This document shows, in pieces, positions 54,901-63,115 of a stretch of 64,000 bases of DNA. The notes under the pieces were generated by a model, which saw only the letters and a program-made list of their open reading frames with translations, did no database searches and was not told the origin of the DNA. Position numbers and translations under genes: made by a program. The DNA is from an uncultured SAR116 cluster alpha proteobacterium. GTDB taxonomy: Bacteria > Pseudomonadota > Alphaproteobacteria > Puniceispirillales > Marisalimonadaceae. Each line of letters starts with the position of its first letter. Within the stretch, counting starts at the first letter, position 1. The stretch lies in the NCBI GenBank assembly GCA_902618195.1, contig CACMZO010000002.1, positions 1-64,000 on the forward strand, given 5' to 3'.

Positions 54901-55383
54901 AATAGGTTACGTAGTAGTTTTGATGAAGTTAATGAAAATTTTAAAAAGATTTTTACAAAATTATTTAATGGTGGCAATTCAGAATTAAAACTCATTGGTT
55001 CTGATGATCCCTTGCAATCTGGATTAGAAATATTTGCCAGTCCACCAGAGAAGAAAATGCAATCCCTTTCTCTTTTATCTGGTGGAGAACAAGCCTTAAC
55101 ATCCATATCATTAATATTTGCAGTTTATCTATCAAATCCCTCACCATTATGTATATTAGATGAAGTAGATGCTTCACTAGACGATACTAATGTTGGTAGA
55201 TTTTGTGATATGCTTAAGTACTTATCTGATGAACAAGATATTAGTTTTTTAATTGTTACTCACCACAGATTAACAATGGCAAAAATGAATAAGTTACTTG
55301 GTGTGACAATGGAAGAAAAAGGTATAAGTAAGTTATTATCAGTAGATTTAGAAAAAGCAGTTGAAATTAAAGAAGCCAGTTAA
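51955..55383 (+). CDS. smc: Chromosome segregation ATPase SMC
   Basis: Condensin ATPase of 1142 residues. The N-terminal head has Walker A [22 protein letters not shown]. Long coiled coils flank a hinge near residues 495-640 ([25 protein letters not shown]). The C-terminal head has [18 protein letters not shown] and Walker B [12 protein letters not shown]. The start is TTG at 51955, supported by the family N-terminus [16 protein letters not shown] and an AAAAGG ribosome site; there is no better start. Coding sequence is intact with no frameshift. Confidence 0.96.
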   Translation: [1142 protein letters not shown]

Positions 55384-55390
55384 ATTAATA

Positions 55391-55693
55391 ATGAACAAAG
55401 AATTAGATAAAAAAATTGATTTGGCCCTCTCAAAAAAAAATGTATCAATAAATAAAAAATCTGTTGATAAAAGTTTTTTGAGTACATTATCAAGAGTTGC
55501 TACAGAACTTGTTGCAGGGTTAATAATTGGAACAGGATTAGGATTACTTATTGATAATTGGCTAGAAACAAAACCATTATTTTTAATTATTTTCTTTTTT
55601 TTAGGAGCGTTTGCAGGTATATATAACCTCTGGAGACAGTTGTCAGGAAATGGTTTAAAAATAGGTTATTTTGATAAAGGTAAAAAAAATTAA
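55391..55693 (+). CDS. atpI: ATP synthase accessory protein AtpI
   Basis: Small membrane protein aiding c-ring assembly. The tracked start at 55361 lies inside smc; the ATG at 55391 gives 100 residues starting MNKELDKKID. Two helices are visible: VATELVAGLIIGTGLGLLID and KPLFLIIFFFLGAFAGIYNLWR. The GLIIGTGLGLLIDNWL segment is typical of AtpI. It heads the FO operon, 2 bp before atpB. Confidence 0.9.
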   Translation: MNKELDKKIDLALSKKNVSINKKSVDKSFLSTLSRVATELVAGLIIGTGLGLLIDNWLETKPLFLIIFFFLGAFAGIYNLWRQLSGNGLKIGYFDKGKKN

Positions 55694-55695
55694 TT

Positions 55696-56439
55696 ATGAA
55701 GTCACCAGTTGAACAATTTACAATAAAAACACTTGTACCTCTTGAGGCCTTTGGGTACGATATTTCATTTACAAACGCATCATTATTTATGGTTTTGTCA
55801 GTAATAGTATCCTCTTTATTTTTATATTTGGGAATTAAGAAAAGTTCTTTAATTCCGAACCGTTATCAAAGTAGTGTAGAATTATTATATGAATTTGTGT
55901 CTAATATGGTTAAAGAAAATGTTGGTACTGGTGGCAAGAAATATTTTCCATTTATTTTTAGCCTTTTTATGTTCATCTTATTTGGAAATCTTCTAGGAAT
56001 GATCCCTTACAGCTATACCTTTACATCACAGATCATAGTAACTATAACATTAGCCTTAATAATTTTTATCGGGGTTACATTAATAGCTTTAATAAAACAT
56101 AAACTTAAATTTTTTACTTTTTTCTTTCCATCTGGAGTGCCAATAGCTCTTGCACCTTTGCTAATACCTATCGAAATAATATCCTATTTAATGAGACCGG
56201 TAAGTTTGTCTGTTAGATTATTTGCAAATATGTTAGCTGGCCATACTATGATGAAAGTTTTCGCAGGTTTGATTATAATGATGACATCTGCTTCAGGCGT
56301 GTTAAAAGTAGGCGCCGTATTACCATTATTGGCTGTAATTGGCTTAACAGGTTTAGAGTTTTTAGTTGCAGCATTGCAAGCTTATGTTTTTAGTATTTTA
56401 ACTTGTATGTATCTTCATGATGCGTTACATCTACATTAA
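55696..56439 (+). CDS. atpB: ATP synthase FO subunit a
   Basis: Proton-channel subunit of 247 residues with about five to six membrane helices. The essential Arg is in VSLSVRLFANMLAGHTMMKV, and the C-terminal helix has AALQAYVFSILTCMYLHDAL. NLLGMIPYSYTFTSQI is also family-typical. It lies between atpI and atpE in the FO operon. Confidence 0.97.
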   Translation: MKSPVEQFTIKTLVPLEAFGYDISFTNASLFMVLSVIVSSLFLYLGIKKSSLIPNRYQSSVELLYEFVSNMVKENVGTGGKKYFPFIFSLFMFILFGNLLGMIPYSYTFTSQIIVTITLALIIFIGVTLIALIKHKLKFFTFFFPSGVPIALAPLLIPIEIISYLMRPVSLSVRLFANMLAGHTMMKVFAGLIIMMTSASGVLKVGAVLPLLAVIGLTGLEFLVAALQAYVFSILTCMYLHDALHLH

Positions 56440-56448
56440 CTTTTAAAG

Positions 56449-56454
56449 AAAGGA
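56449..56454 (+). promoter_or_regulatory. Strong Shine-Dalgarno (AAAGGA) ahead of atpE
   Basis: AAAGGA lies 7 bp before the atpE ATG in the short gap after atpB. Most genes here have weaker ribosome sites, so this fits the need for about ten c subunits per complex. Confidence 0.7.
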
Positions 56455-56461
56455 AATTAAA

Positions 56462-56689
56462 ATGGAAATGGAAGCCGCGAAACTCATTGGTGCTGGATTA
56501 GCTGTAATAGCTCTTGCAGGTGTTGGCGTAGGTATTGGTAATATCTTTGCAGCATTAGTAAATGCTATTGGCAGAAATCCAAGCGCTAAAAATGAAGTAT
56601 TTGGAATTGGTATTTTAGGATTTGCACTTACTGAAGCTGTTGCCTTATTTGCATTAGTTATAGCATTATTATTACTTTATACTTTTTAA
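56462..56689 (+). CDS. atpE: ATP synthase FO subunit c
   Basis: A 75-residue hairpin that forms the rotor ring. Helix 1 is glycine-rich ([23 protein letters not shown]), the polar loop is GRNPSAKNE, and helix 2 has the ion-binding Glu58 in [20 protein letters not shown]. No Na+-type ligand set is obvious, so proton coupling is assumed. A strong ribosome site precedes it. Confidence 0.97.
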   Translation: MEMEAAKLIGAGLAVIALAGVGVGIGNIFAALVNAIGRNPSAKNEVFGIGILGFALTEAVALFALVIALLLLYTF

Positions 56690-56709
56690 ATTAATAACTA
56701 AGCGTATTA

Positions 56710-57273
56710 ATGATTAAATATTCTAATTTAGCTTTATCAACATTTCTAATAGTAAGCCCTGCATATTCAGCAGGAAAAGGCTTGCCTCAACTAGATTTTA
56801 CAACTTATCCTTCGTTAATTTTTTGGAGTATTCTTAGCTTACTAATTTTGTATTTTGTGATGTCTTATATAATAACTCCAAAGATATCAGATGTAATTAA
56901 TGATAGAGAACAGCATTTACAAAATGAATTGATAAAAGCTAAAGCCCTTAAGAAAGAATCAGATGATACTTTAGAAAAGGTCAATGCTCAATTAGATCAA
57001 ACAAAAATTGACGCCAAGTCTATTATTGAAAAAGCTATTTCTGAAAGTCACATAAATTCTGAAAAAACAATTAAGGATATAAATTTTAAGTTAAATGAAA
57101 AAATTGAAAGATCTTTAAAAGATATTGACAAAGAAAAGTCTGTAGTTCTAAAAGATATTTTTAATGAAGCATTTGAACTTTCTGATCTTATTATATCTAA
57201 AACTACAAATATAAAATCAAATAAAAGTAAACTAACAAATATTCTTAAACAAGAAGTAAAAATTTTAATATAG
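56710..57273 (+). CDS. atpF': ATP synthase FO subunit b' (AtpF'/AtpG)
   Basis: One of two b-type stator subunits found in Alphaproteobacteria and photosynthetic bacteria. The 187-residue protein has a hydrophobic N-terminal leader-like region, then GLPQLDFTTYPSLIFWSILSLLILYFV, and a long charged coiled coil that reaches F1. The PQLDFTTYPSLIFW block is typical of b'. It lies between atpE and atpF, 8 bp from atpF. Confidence 0.93.
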   Translation: MIKYSNLALSTFLIVSPAYSAGKGLPQLDFTTYPSLIFWSILSLLILYFVMSYIITPKISDVINDREQHLQNELIKAKALKKESDDTLEKVNAQLDQTKIDAKSIIEKAISESHINSEKTIKDINFKLNEKIERSLKDIDKEKSVVLKDIFNEAFELSDLIISKTTNIKSNKSKLTNILKQEVKILI

Positions 57274-57281
57274 GTTTTTCA

Positions 57282-57761
57282 ATGGGATTAAGTCAAACAG
57301 CGTGGGTTTTAATAGCTTTCATTTTGTTTTTTGTTTTAGTTGGCAAAAAATTATGGTCAGCTTTAACCACTAATCTAGATCAAAGAAAAAAAATGATTGA
57401 AAATGAGCTAAATGAAGCAAAAAAGCTTCGAGAAGAAGCACAAGCTGAGTTAAATGCAAGCTTAAAAAAACAAAAAGAAATCAACAAACAAGTTTTAGAT
57501 ATTATTAATGATGCTAAATCTAATGCTAAAAAAATTGAAACTGATGCGCTTAAAAAAGCTGATATTTTAATTAAAAGAAAAGAAGAACAAGCTAAACAAA
57601 AAATAAATAATGCTCAAACAGAGGCAATAAATTATATTAAAAATATAAGTGCTGAATTATCTGTAAAATCTGCAAAAGTATATATTCAAAACGAGTTAGA
57701 TAGCAAAATTCAAAAAGCCTTATATTCAGATTCTAAACAAAAACTTAAAGAAAAACTGTAG
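57282..57761 (+). CDS. atpF: ATP synthase FO subunit b
   Basis: Stator subunit of 159 residues. One N-terminal helix (AWVLIAFILFFVLVGKKLW) is followed by a long charged coiled coil (LDQRKKMIENELNEAKKLREEAQAELNA-type sequence). It ends the FO operon; the F1 genes atpHAGDC are elsewhere, as usual in Alphaproteobacteria. Its stop abuts the stop of the convergent lipoprotein gene. Confidence 0.94.
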   Translation: MGLSQTAWVLIAFILFFVLVGKKLWSALTTNLDQRKKMIENELNEAKKLREEAQAELNASLKKQKEINKQVLDIINDAKSNAKKIETDALKKADILIKRKEEQAKQKINNAQTEAINYIKNISAELSVKSAKVYIQNELDSKIQKALYSDSKQKLKEKL

Positions 57762-58253
57762 TTAATTTTGAAATAATCCAATATATACTTTACCATTTTT
57801 AGGTATGATAACACTCATATTTGATTCTCTTTCAACGATTTCACTACCTGATTTAAGAAAAAAACCAAGTTCAAAATCGTCTCTATCAAATTCTTCTAAA
57901 TTATTGTTTGTTGAAACTAAAGAAATTTTTAATTTAATTAAATCGTTATTTTGAAAATTTTTTCTTACTGACCTAAGGTTTACAGTAAGATTCATTTTAA
58001 TTTTATCGCCACTTAGTGAACAATTTTTCTTTATTCCCCTAAACCCAATATAAGACGTATTATTATTTTTTTGAGAAATAGCAATTAGTTCTTCTGACCC
58101 CTTAGGTGAATTAATTAAGGGACATTTAACTTCTTTTGAAACAAAAATATCATCATATATATTTAAATTATTAGTATTAATATTTGAACAGCCGGTTATA
58201 ATAAAGACAAGTAACAATACGTTTATTTTTCTATTCAAATATCCTAGTATCAT
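57762..58253 (-). CDS. Predicted lipoprotein of unknown function
   Basis: Not recognised as a known family. The tracked start at 58292 overlaps the divergent ispH; the ATG at 58253 (MILGYLNRKINVLLLVFIITGCSN) gives about 163 residues with a clear signal peptide and lipobox ITGC, so it is probably anchored to a membrane in the periplasm. The mature part is mostly beta-strand-like (MNLTVNLRSVRKNF, KLKISLVSTNNN) and carries Cys residues in VKCPLIN and KNCSLSG. It sits between the FO operon and ispH. Alternatives include an Lpt- or BamE-like envelope factor, but no match is claimed. Confidence 0.75.
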   Translation of the reverse strand: MILGYLNRKINVLLLVFIITGCSNINTNNLNIYDDIFVSKEVKCPLINSPKGSEELIAISQKNNNTSYIGFRGIKKNCSLSGDKIKMNLTVNLRSVRKNFQNNDLIKLKISLVSTNNNLEEFDRDDFELGFFLKSGSEIVERESNMSVIIPKNGKVYIGLFQN

Positions 58254-58280
58254 AATTAAGTAATATAACAAATTTGACGC

Positions 58281-59234
58281 ATGGTAAAACAAAATATAAA
58301 TCTTTATCTAGCTTCACCAAGAGGTTTTTGTGCAGGTGTAGATAGAGCTGTTAAAATAGTAGAACAAGCCATTAAAAAATTTGGATCACCCATTTATGTT
58401 CGTCATGAAATCGTTCATAATAAAGATGTAGTTAAGTCTTTAGAAAATTTAGGTGCTATATTTGTTGATGAAATAACTGATGCTCCTGAAAATTCAACAA
58501 TAATTTTTTCAGCTCATGGAGTTCCAAAATCCGTTTTCATTAATGCAAAAAAAAGAAAAATGTTATCAATTGATGCTACTTGTCCATTGGTAACAAAAGT
58601 TCATAATGAAACAATTAAACATTTCAATAGTCACAGAAAAATTCTATTAATTGGTCATAAAAATCATCCTGAAGTTGTTGGGACTATGGGACAAGTTCCA
58701 GATGGAAATGTAATTTTAATTGAAAATTTAAATGAAGCAAAAAATATATATATTGATGGTACAAATAATCTAGCATATGCAACACAGACAACATTATCAG
58801 TTGATGACACAAAAGAAATTATTGAAGTTTTGAAACAAAGATTTCCTGGAATAAAAGGGCCTTCAACTGAAGATATTTGTTATGCTACAACCAATAGGCA
58901 ATTAGCAGTGAAATCTATGGCAAATGTATGTGATTATGTTTTAGTGATTGGTGCACAAAATTCTTCTAATTCCCAAAGACTAGTAGAGGTGGCAAAAAAG
59001 AATGGAGTTTCAAATTCGTATTTAATTTCTGAAGAATATGATCTAAATGTTTTTTTAAATAAATTAAATTTTAAGAACTCAATAAATATTGGTCTTACAG
59101 CTGGTGCATCTGCTCCAGAGACATTAGTTCAAGTTTTAATTTCAAAATTAAAGAAAAAATTCGATGTAAACTTAATTGATCATGAAGTTGTTAAAGAGGA
59201 TATTATTTTTAATTTACCAAAAGTATTAAGATAG
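58281..59234 (+). CDS. ispH: 4-hydroxy-3-methylbut-2-enyl diphosphate reductase
   Basis: Last MEP-pathway enzyme, making IPP and DMAPP with a [4Fe-4S] cluster. The 317-residue protein has the three cluster cysteines in SPRGFCAGVDRAVKIVEQA, DATCPLVTKVHNE and DICYATTNRQLAV. TQTTLSVDDT and LTAGASAPE are also characteristic. It is followed by thrB (8 bp) and rnhA. Confidence 0.97.
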   Translation: MVKQNINLYLASPRGFCAGVDRAVKIVEQAIKKFGSPIYVRHEIVHNKDVVKSLENLGAIFVDEITDAPENSTIIFSAHGVPKSVFINAKKRKMLSIDATCPLVTKVHNETIKHFNSHRKILLIGHKNHPEVVGTMGQVPDGNVILIENLNEAKNIYIDGTNNLAYATQTTLSVDDTKEIIEVLKQRFPGIKGPSTEDICYATTNRQLAVKSMANVCDYVLVIGAQNSSNSQRLVEVAKKNGVSNSYLISEEYDLNVFLNKLNFKNSINIGLTAGASAPETLVQVLISKLKKKFDVNLIDHEVVKEDIIFNLPKVLR

Positions 59235-59242
59235 TTTTTAAA

Positions 59243-60214
59243 TTGGCTGTTTACACAAAATTAAGTAAAGAAGATATTATATTCATATTAAGTGATTATC
59301 AAATTGGTAATTTGATTGAATTCCAAGGAATTCAAGATGGTATAGAAAATACAAATTATTTTATTAAAACAAAAAAAGGTAAATTTATATTAACTATCTT
59401 TGAAAATAGAGTTAATTCAAAAGATATACCTTTTTTTATCAATTTGATGAAATTTCTAAATCAAAATAATTTTATTTCACCTGAACCTTTAAAGAATAAA
59501 GAAGGAAAAATTTTAAATAAATTTAAGACAAAAATATTTATTTTAGTTAATTTTTTAGAAGGCAAACCAAAAGTTAAAATTACTCCTAATGATTGTTATT
59601 TAATTGGAGATTTAATTGGTAATCTTCAAAACAAAAGTAAATATTGTGATTTGATTAGAAAAAATAGTTTATCTCTTGAAGACTGTAAAAAAATCTTCCA
59701 AGACTGTAAAAAATCTATATCAGAAAAAGAAATTAATATTTTAAGAGATGGATTATACGATTTGATTGAAGATAGTTTAAAAGATTGTCTAGAAAAATGG
59801 CCAACTCACTTACCAAAAGGGATTATACATGGTGACTTATTTCCAGATAATATATTTTTTTTGAATAATAAAGTTTCTGGTGTAATTGATTTTTATTTTT
59901 CTTGCGTAGATATAAAGATTTATGAAATAGCTATTGTCATAAATGCATGGTGTTTTGAGCAACATAACACTTTAAATATTGAAAAAGTTAAAAATTTGAT
60001 AAAAGGTTTTACACTACATGATAATTTAACAAAAGATGAACTTTTTTCCTTAAATATACTTGCAAAAGGTGCATCTTTGAGATTTCTTATTACTAGATTA
60101 TTTGATTGGTACAATACACCAGAAAATAGTTATGTAAAGAAGAAGGATCCACAAGAGTATATTGATAAATTATTATACTTTAATTCAAATAAACTAGATT
60201 TTTTGTATGATTAA
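59243..60214 (+). CDS. thrB: Homoserine kinase type II
   Basis: Phosphorylates homoserine on the threonine pathway. This is the APH/choline-kinase-fold enzyme, not the GHMP type. The 323-residue protein starts at a TTG (59243), supported by the conserved MAVYTKLSKEDI beginning. The nucleotide and catalytic motifs are IQDGIENTNYFIKTKKGKFILTI, and the Brenner motif IHGDLFPDNIFF followed by GVIDFYFSC. It overlaps rnhA by 8 bp. Confidence 0.94.
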   Translation: MAVYTKLSKEDIIFILSDYQIGNLIEFQGIQDGIENTNYFIKTKKGKFILTIFENRVNSKDIPFFINLMKFLNQNNFISPEPLKNKEGKILNKFKTKIFILVNFLEGKPKVKITPNDCYLIGDLIGNLQNKSKYCDLIRKNSLSLEDCKKIFQDCKKSISEKEINILRDGLYDLIEDSLKDCLEKWPTHLPKGIIHGDLFPDNIFFLNNKVSGVIDFYFSCVDIKIYEIAIVINAWCFEQHNTLNIEKVKNLIKGFTLHDNLTKDELFSLNILAKGASLRFLITRLFDWYNTPENSYVKKKDPQEYIDKLLYFNSNKLDFLYD

Positions 60215-60695
60215 ATTAGATATTTCAAAAGAAGAAATTGATATTTTTACCGACGGGTCATGTTCTGGAAATCCTGGCCCTGGTGGTTGGGCAGGCGTTA
60301 TCATTCATGATTTAATTTCAATATTAACCGGGTATGAGACTAATACTACTAATAATAGAATGGAACTAATGGCAACAATCAATGTTATTAAATCAATTGA
60401 TCATAGAATAAATATTAACTTATATACAGATTCCAATTATGTAAAAAATGGAATTACAGTCTGGATTCATAATTGGATAAAAAATAACTGGCAAACCTCA
60501 CAAAAAAAAGAAGTTGCTAATAAAGATTTGTGGTTACAGCTTAATGATTTGAATAACACGTATAAAATTAATTGGAACTGGGTAAAAGCTCATGAAAATA
60601 ATACATTTAATAATCTTGCTGATGAATACGCAGTTTTGTCAATGAAAAATCAAAAAAGTTATAATATAGAAAATTATACAACTACAAATATTTGA
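60207..60695 (+). CDS. rnhA: Ribonuclease HI
   Basis: Degrades RNA in RNA-DNA hybrids. The 162-residue protein has the catalytic residues in IFTDGSCSGNPGPGGWAG, NNRMELMA, YTDSNYVKNGI and NNLADEYA. Length is normal. Order ispH-thrB-rnhA-peroxiredoxin is a conserved alphaproteobacterial block. Its 3' end overlaps the convergent peroxiredoxin gene by 14 bp. Confidence 0.96.
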   Translation: MIKLDISKEEIDIFTDGSCSGNPGPGGWAGVIIHDLISILTGYETNTTNNRMELMATINVIKSIDHRININLYTDSNYVKNGITVWIHNWIKNNWQTSQKKEVANKDLWLQLNDLNNTYKINWNWVKAHENNTFNNLADEYAVLSMKNQKSYNIENYTTTNI

Positions 60696-61152
60696 TAATA
60701 TTTTCTGCACTTGATACATCAAAAACACCAGGCTCTTCTACAAACAAATGATTAATCACTTTATTATCAATAATCATAGCAAATCTAACTGATCGAATAC
60801 CCATATGAGGGGTATAAAAATCTAAACCTATCTCCTTTGTATAAGAAGCATCAGGGTCAGAAATCATTTCAATTTTACCAAATACTTCATTTTGTTCTGC
60901 CCAAGCCTTCATCACATGTGGATCATTAACAGCAAAACACATTATTTTGTCTACACCTTTATCTATAATATCTTGATATAAATTTTTAAACCCAGGTAAA
61001 TGCTTTGCTGAACAAGTTGGTGTAAAAGCACCTGGAAGTGAAAAAAGAACAACTTTTTTACCATAGAACAATTCGTCTGTTTTCAATTCATGTATAGTCG
61101 CTGTTTTAGTTCTTAAAATACCTTGAGGTAATTCATCTCCAACCTTAATCAT
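60682..61152 (-). CDS. Peroxiredoxin of the Prx5 type
   Basis: Thiol peroxidase of 156 residues. The peroxidatic Cys47 is in LFSLPGAFTPTCSAKHLPGF, and the conserved Arg is in the GIRSVRFAMIIDNKV segment. The final VSSAENIIKYL matches the AhpC/TSA-Redoxin subgroup related to human PrxV. Electron donor is not evident. It is convergent with rnhA and downstream of the DsbD-like gene (21-bp gap). Confidence 0.92.
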   Translation of the reverse strand: MIKVGDELPQGILRTKTATIHELKTDELFYGKKVVLFSLPGAFTPTCSAKHLPGFKNLYQDIIDKGVDKIMCFAVNDPHVMKAWAEQNEVFGKIEMISDPDASYTKEIGLDFYTPHMGIRSVRFAMIIDNKVINHLFVEEPGVFDVSSAENIIKYL

Positions 61153-61173
61153 TCTTATCTCCTGAATTATAAA

Positions 61174-63066
61174 TTATTGATTTAATATATTAATTAACTG
61201 TTTTTTATTTAAAAGCTCTGGCAATAAGAGCCCTTCTTTAAACTTAAAATTATAAATTTCATTGAAAGGGATACCATATCTATCCTTCGAAATTAAGAAA
61301 TTTTTTATATTTAAATCTTTTTTTGTCCAATCTAGTTGTAAAAGAATAACATCATTTTTTTTTATAACTTCTTTAATATCTTTATCATTTAAAACATTTA
61401 ATTTGTTATATTGGCACGTGATACACCAGTCAGCAGTGATGTCTAGTAAAACTGTTTTATTTTCTGAAACTAAGTCTTTAATCAAATTAGGGTTTTTTTC
61501 TAAATTCCAAGTTTTCCAATTAATTTGACTATCATAATTAAAATCAAATATATTATTAAAATTATTATTAAGAAAAATAGAAAAAAACCAGAAACCCGAT
61601 AACATAAATATTACAGCCATTGATTTTTTAAAATAAACTAACCACTTCCCACTCTTAGGGAAAAAATTAAATATATTAGGATTTAAGAGGACTAGAAAGA
61701 GTGGAATAGACATCCCTATTGACATAAAAAAGAAAATTAAAAAAGACTCAAAATAACTTCCTGACAAAGCAAAAATTACAGCTGTTCCAACAAACGGAGC
61801 AGTACATGGTGTTGCAAGTATTGTTAATAAACAACCTGAAAAAAAATCTTCATACCTTTTGTAATTAAGTCTAGACAAAGTTTGGTTAAGTTTAAAAGGT
61901 AACCTTAATTCATAAAAACCAAAAAGGTTTAAACTTAATAGAAATATAATTAATGAAATAATAAGTAAAAAATAATCATTTTGAAATTGAAACCCCCAAG
62001 TAATTGAATTTCCCAAATTTCTAAAAAAGCTAATAGTTAAAAATAATATAAAAAAAGAAGTAATAATACCAAAGATTTGATTTATAATTCTCCATTTCAG
62101 TGTATAAATATTGTTACTCGTAGTTGATATAAAATTAGCAATTTTTAATGACAATACAGGCAAAACACACGGCATAAAATTTAGAATGAATCCTGCCAAC
62201 AAAGCTATTGAAATAAAATATAAATAAGTTTTTTTAGTTGACCAAAAATCATTTACAGGAAAATTAAAATAAAAATTCATTTCATTTGAAAAAAAATTTA
62301 TTTTTAATTGATCATTTTTAATTTCATTTTTTAATTCTGCAGGTATTTTTAATTTTATAAAATTACTTTTAATATTCTGATGAGTTTGATAACTTTGTGG
62401 AAAAATAAAATTATCTTTATTTTCTACAATCATTCGAAAATTTGATGTAGGTCTTGTAAAGTAAAATGTGGCAAAACTATTATTAATTTCAATTTTTTTA
62501 AAAAAACTACTTTGTGAATTATAAAATTTAGGCACTTTATTTAGAGCTTCATTTATTTTTATAGAACTATTTGAAAGTGGTGATTTTTTTGGGAAATAAT
62601 TTAATTTAAAATTTTCTTCGATAGGAACGCAAATTTGGTTACAAATTTGTGCATTAAATTTTAAATTTCCAACAGTTATTTTTTTAGGATTTTTAACATA
62701 AATTTTTAGTGGAAAAATTATTTCTTTATCATAACCAAATGTATCTAAATTAAAAAATTTAAAACTTTTAGGTTCTGGAAATAAAAGATCAACATTTGAC
62801 ACATTACTGATTTCATCAAATACAATTTTGGGAGGTAAACCTGCTTCACCTGGGTTTTTCCAATAAATTTTCCAATTATTATCTAACTTAACTTTAATAC
62901 CAGCAAGTAAATAATTTTGTTTGTCGTTAAAGTTGCCAAACAGCAAGTCTGCTTTATAATTAAGTTTATTTTCATTTAATAAATTTGCTTGCAATGATGA
63001 TGACAAGATTAAAATTAAAATAATCCATAGTTTTGTTAAATTTAATAATTTTATAAAAATGTTCAT
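61174..63066 (-). CDS. ScsB/DsbD-like membrane thiol:disulfide reductase
   Basis: Carries reducing equivalents from cytoplasmic thioredoxin to the periplasm. The 630-residue protein has a signal peptide and an N-terminal periplasmic domain with LDNNWKIYWKNPGEAGLPP and QICNQICVP. The eight-helix central domain has cysteines in NFMPCVLPVLSLK and ATPCTAPFVG, and the C-terminal thioredoxin domain has DWCITCQYNKLNVL. The N-terminal domain resembles ScsB rather than classical DsbD alpha. It could supply CcmG for cytochrome c maturation. Confidence 0.9.
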   Translation of the reverse strand: MNIFIKLLNLTKLWIILILILSSSLQANLLNENKLNYKADLLFGNFNDKQNYLLAGIKVKLDNNWKIYWKNPGEAGLPPKIVFDEISNVSNVDLLFPEPKSFKFFNLDTFGYDKEIIFPLKIYVKNPKKITVGNLKFNAQICNQICVPIEENFKLNYFPKKSPLSNSSIKINEALNKVPKFYNSQSSFFKKIEINNSFATFYFTRPTSNFRMIVENKDNFIFPQSYQTHQNIKSNFIKLKIPAELKNEIKNDQLKINFFSNEMNFYFNFPVNDFWSTKKTYLYFISIALLAGFILNFMPCVLPVLSLKIANFISTTSNNIYTLKWRIINQIFGIITSFFILFLTISFFRNLGNSITWGFQFQNDYFLLIISLIIFLLSLNLFGFYELRLPFKLNQTLSRLNYKRYEDFFSGCLLTILATPCTAPFVGTAVIFALSGSYFESFLIFFFMSIGMSIPLFLVLLNPNIFNFFPKSGKWLVYFKKSMAVIFMLSGFWFFSIFLNNNFNNIFDFNYDSQINWKTWNLEKNPNLIKDLVSENKTVLLDITADWCITCQYNKLNVLNDKDIKEVIKKNDVILLQLDWTKKDLNIKNFLISKDRYGIPFNEIYNFKFKEGLLLPELLNKKQLINILNQ

Positions 63067-63115
63067 ATTTATATATTTTTATTTTTTCATTTAATGTTAT
63101 GTGTAAAATATATAT

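Noticed and set aside
54708-55106. 132-aa minus-strand ORF inside smc
   Set aside because: Antisense shadow of the conserved SMC C-terminal head.
57762-57800. Rho-independent terminator between atpF and the convergent lipoprotein gene
   Set aside because: Stops abut with no stem-loop and T-run; none was found at the other convergent junctions either.
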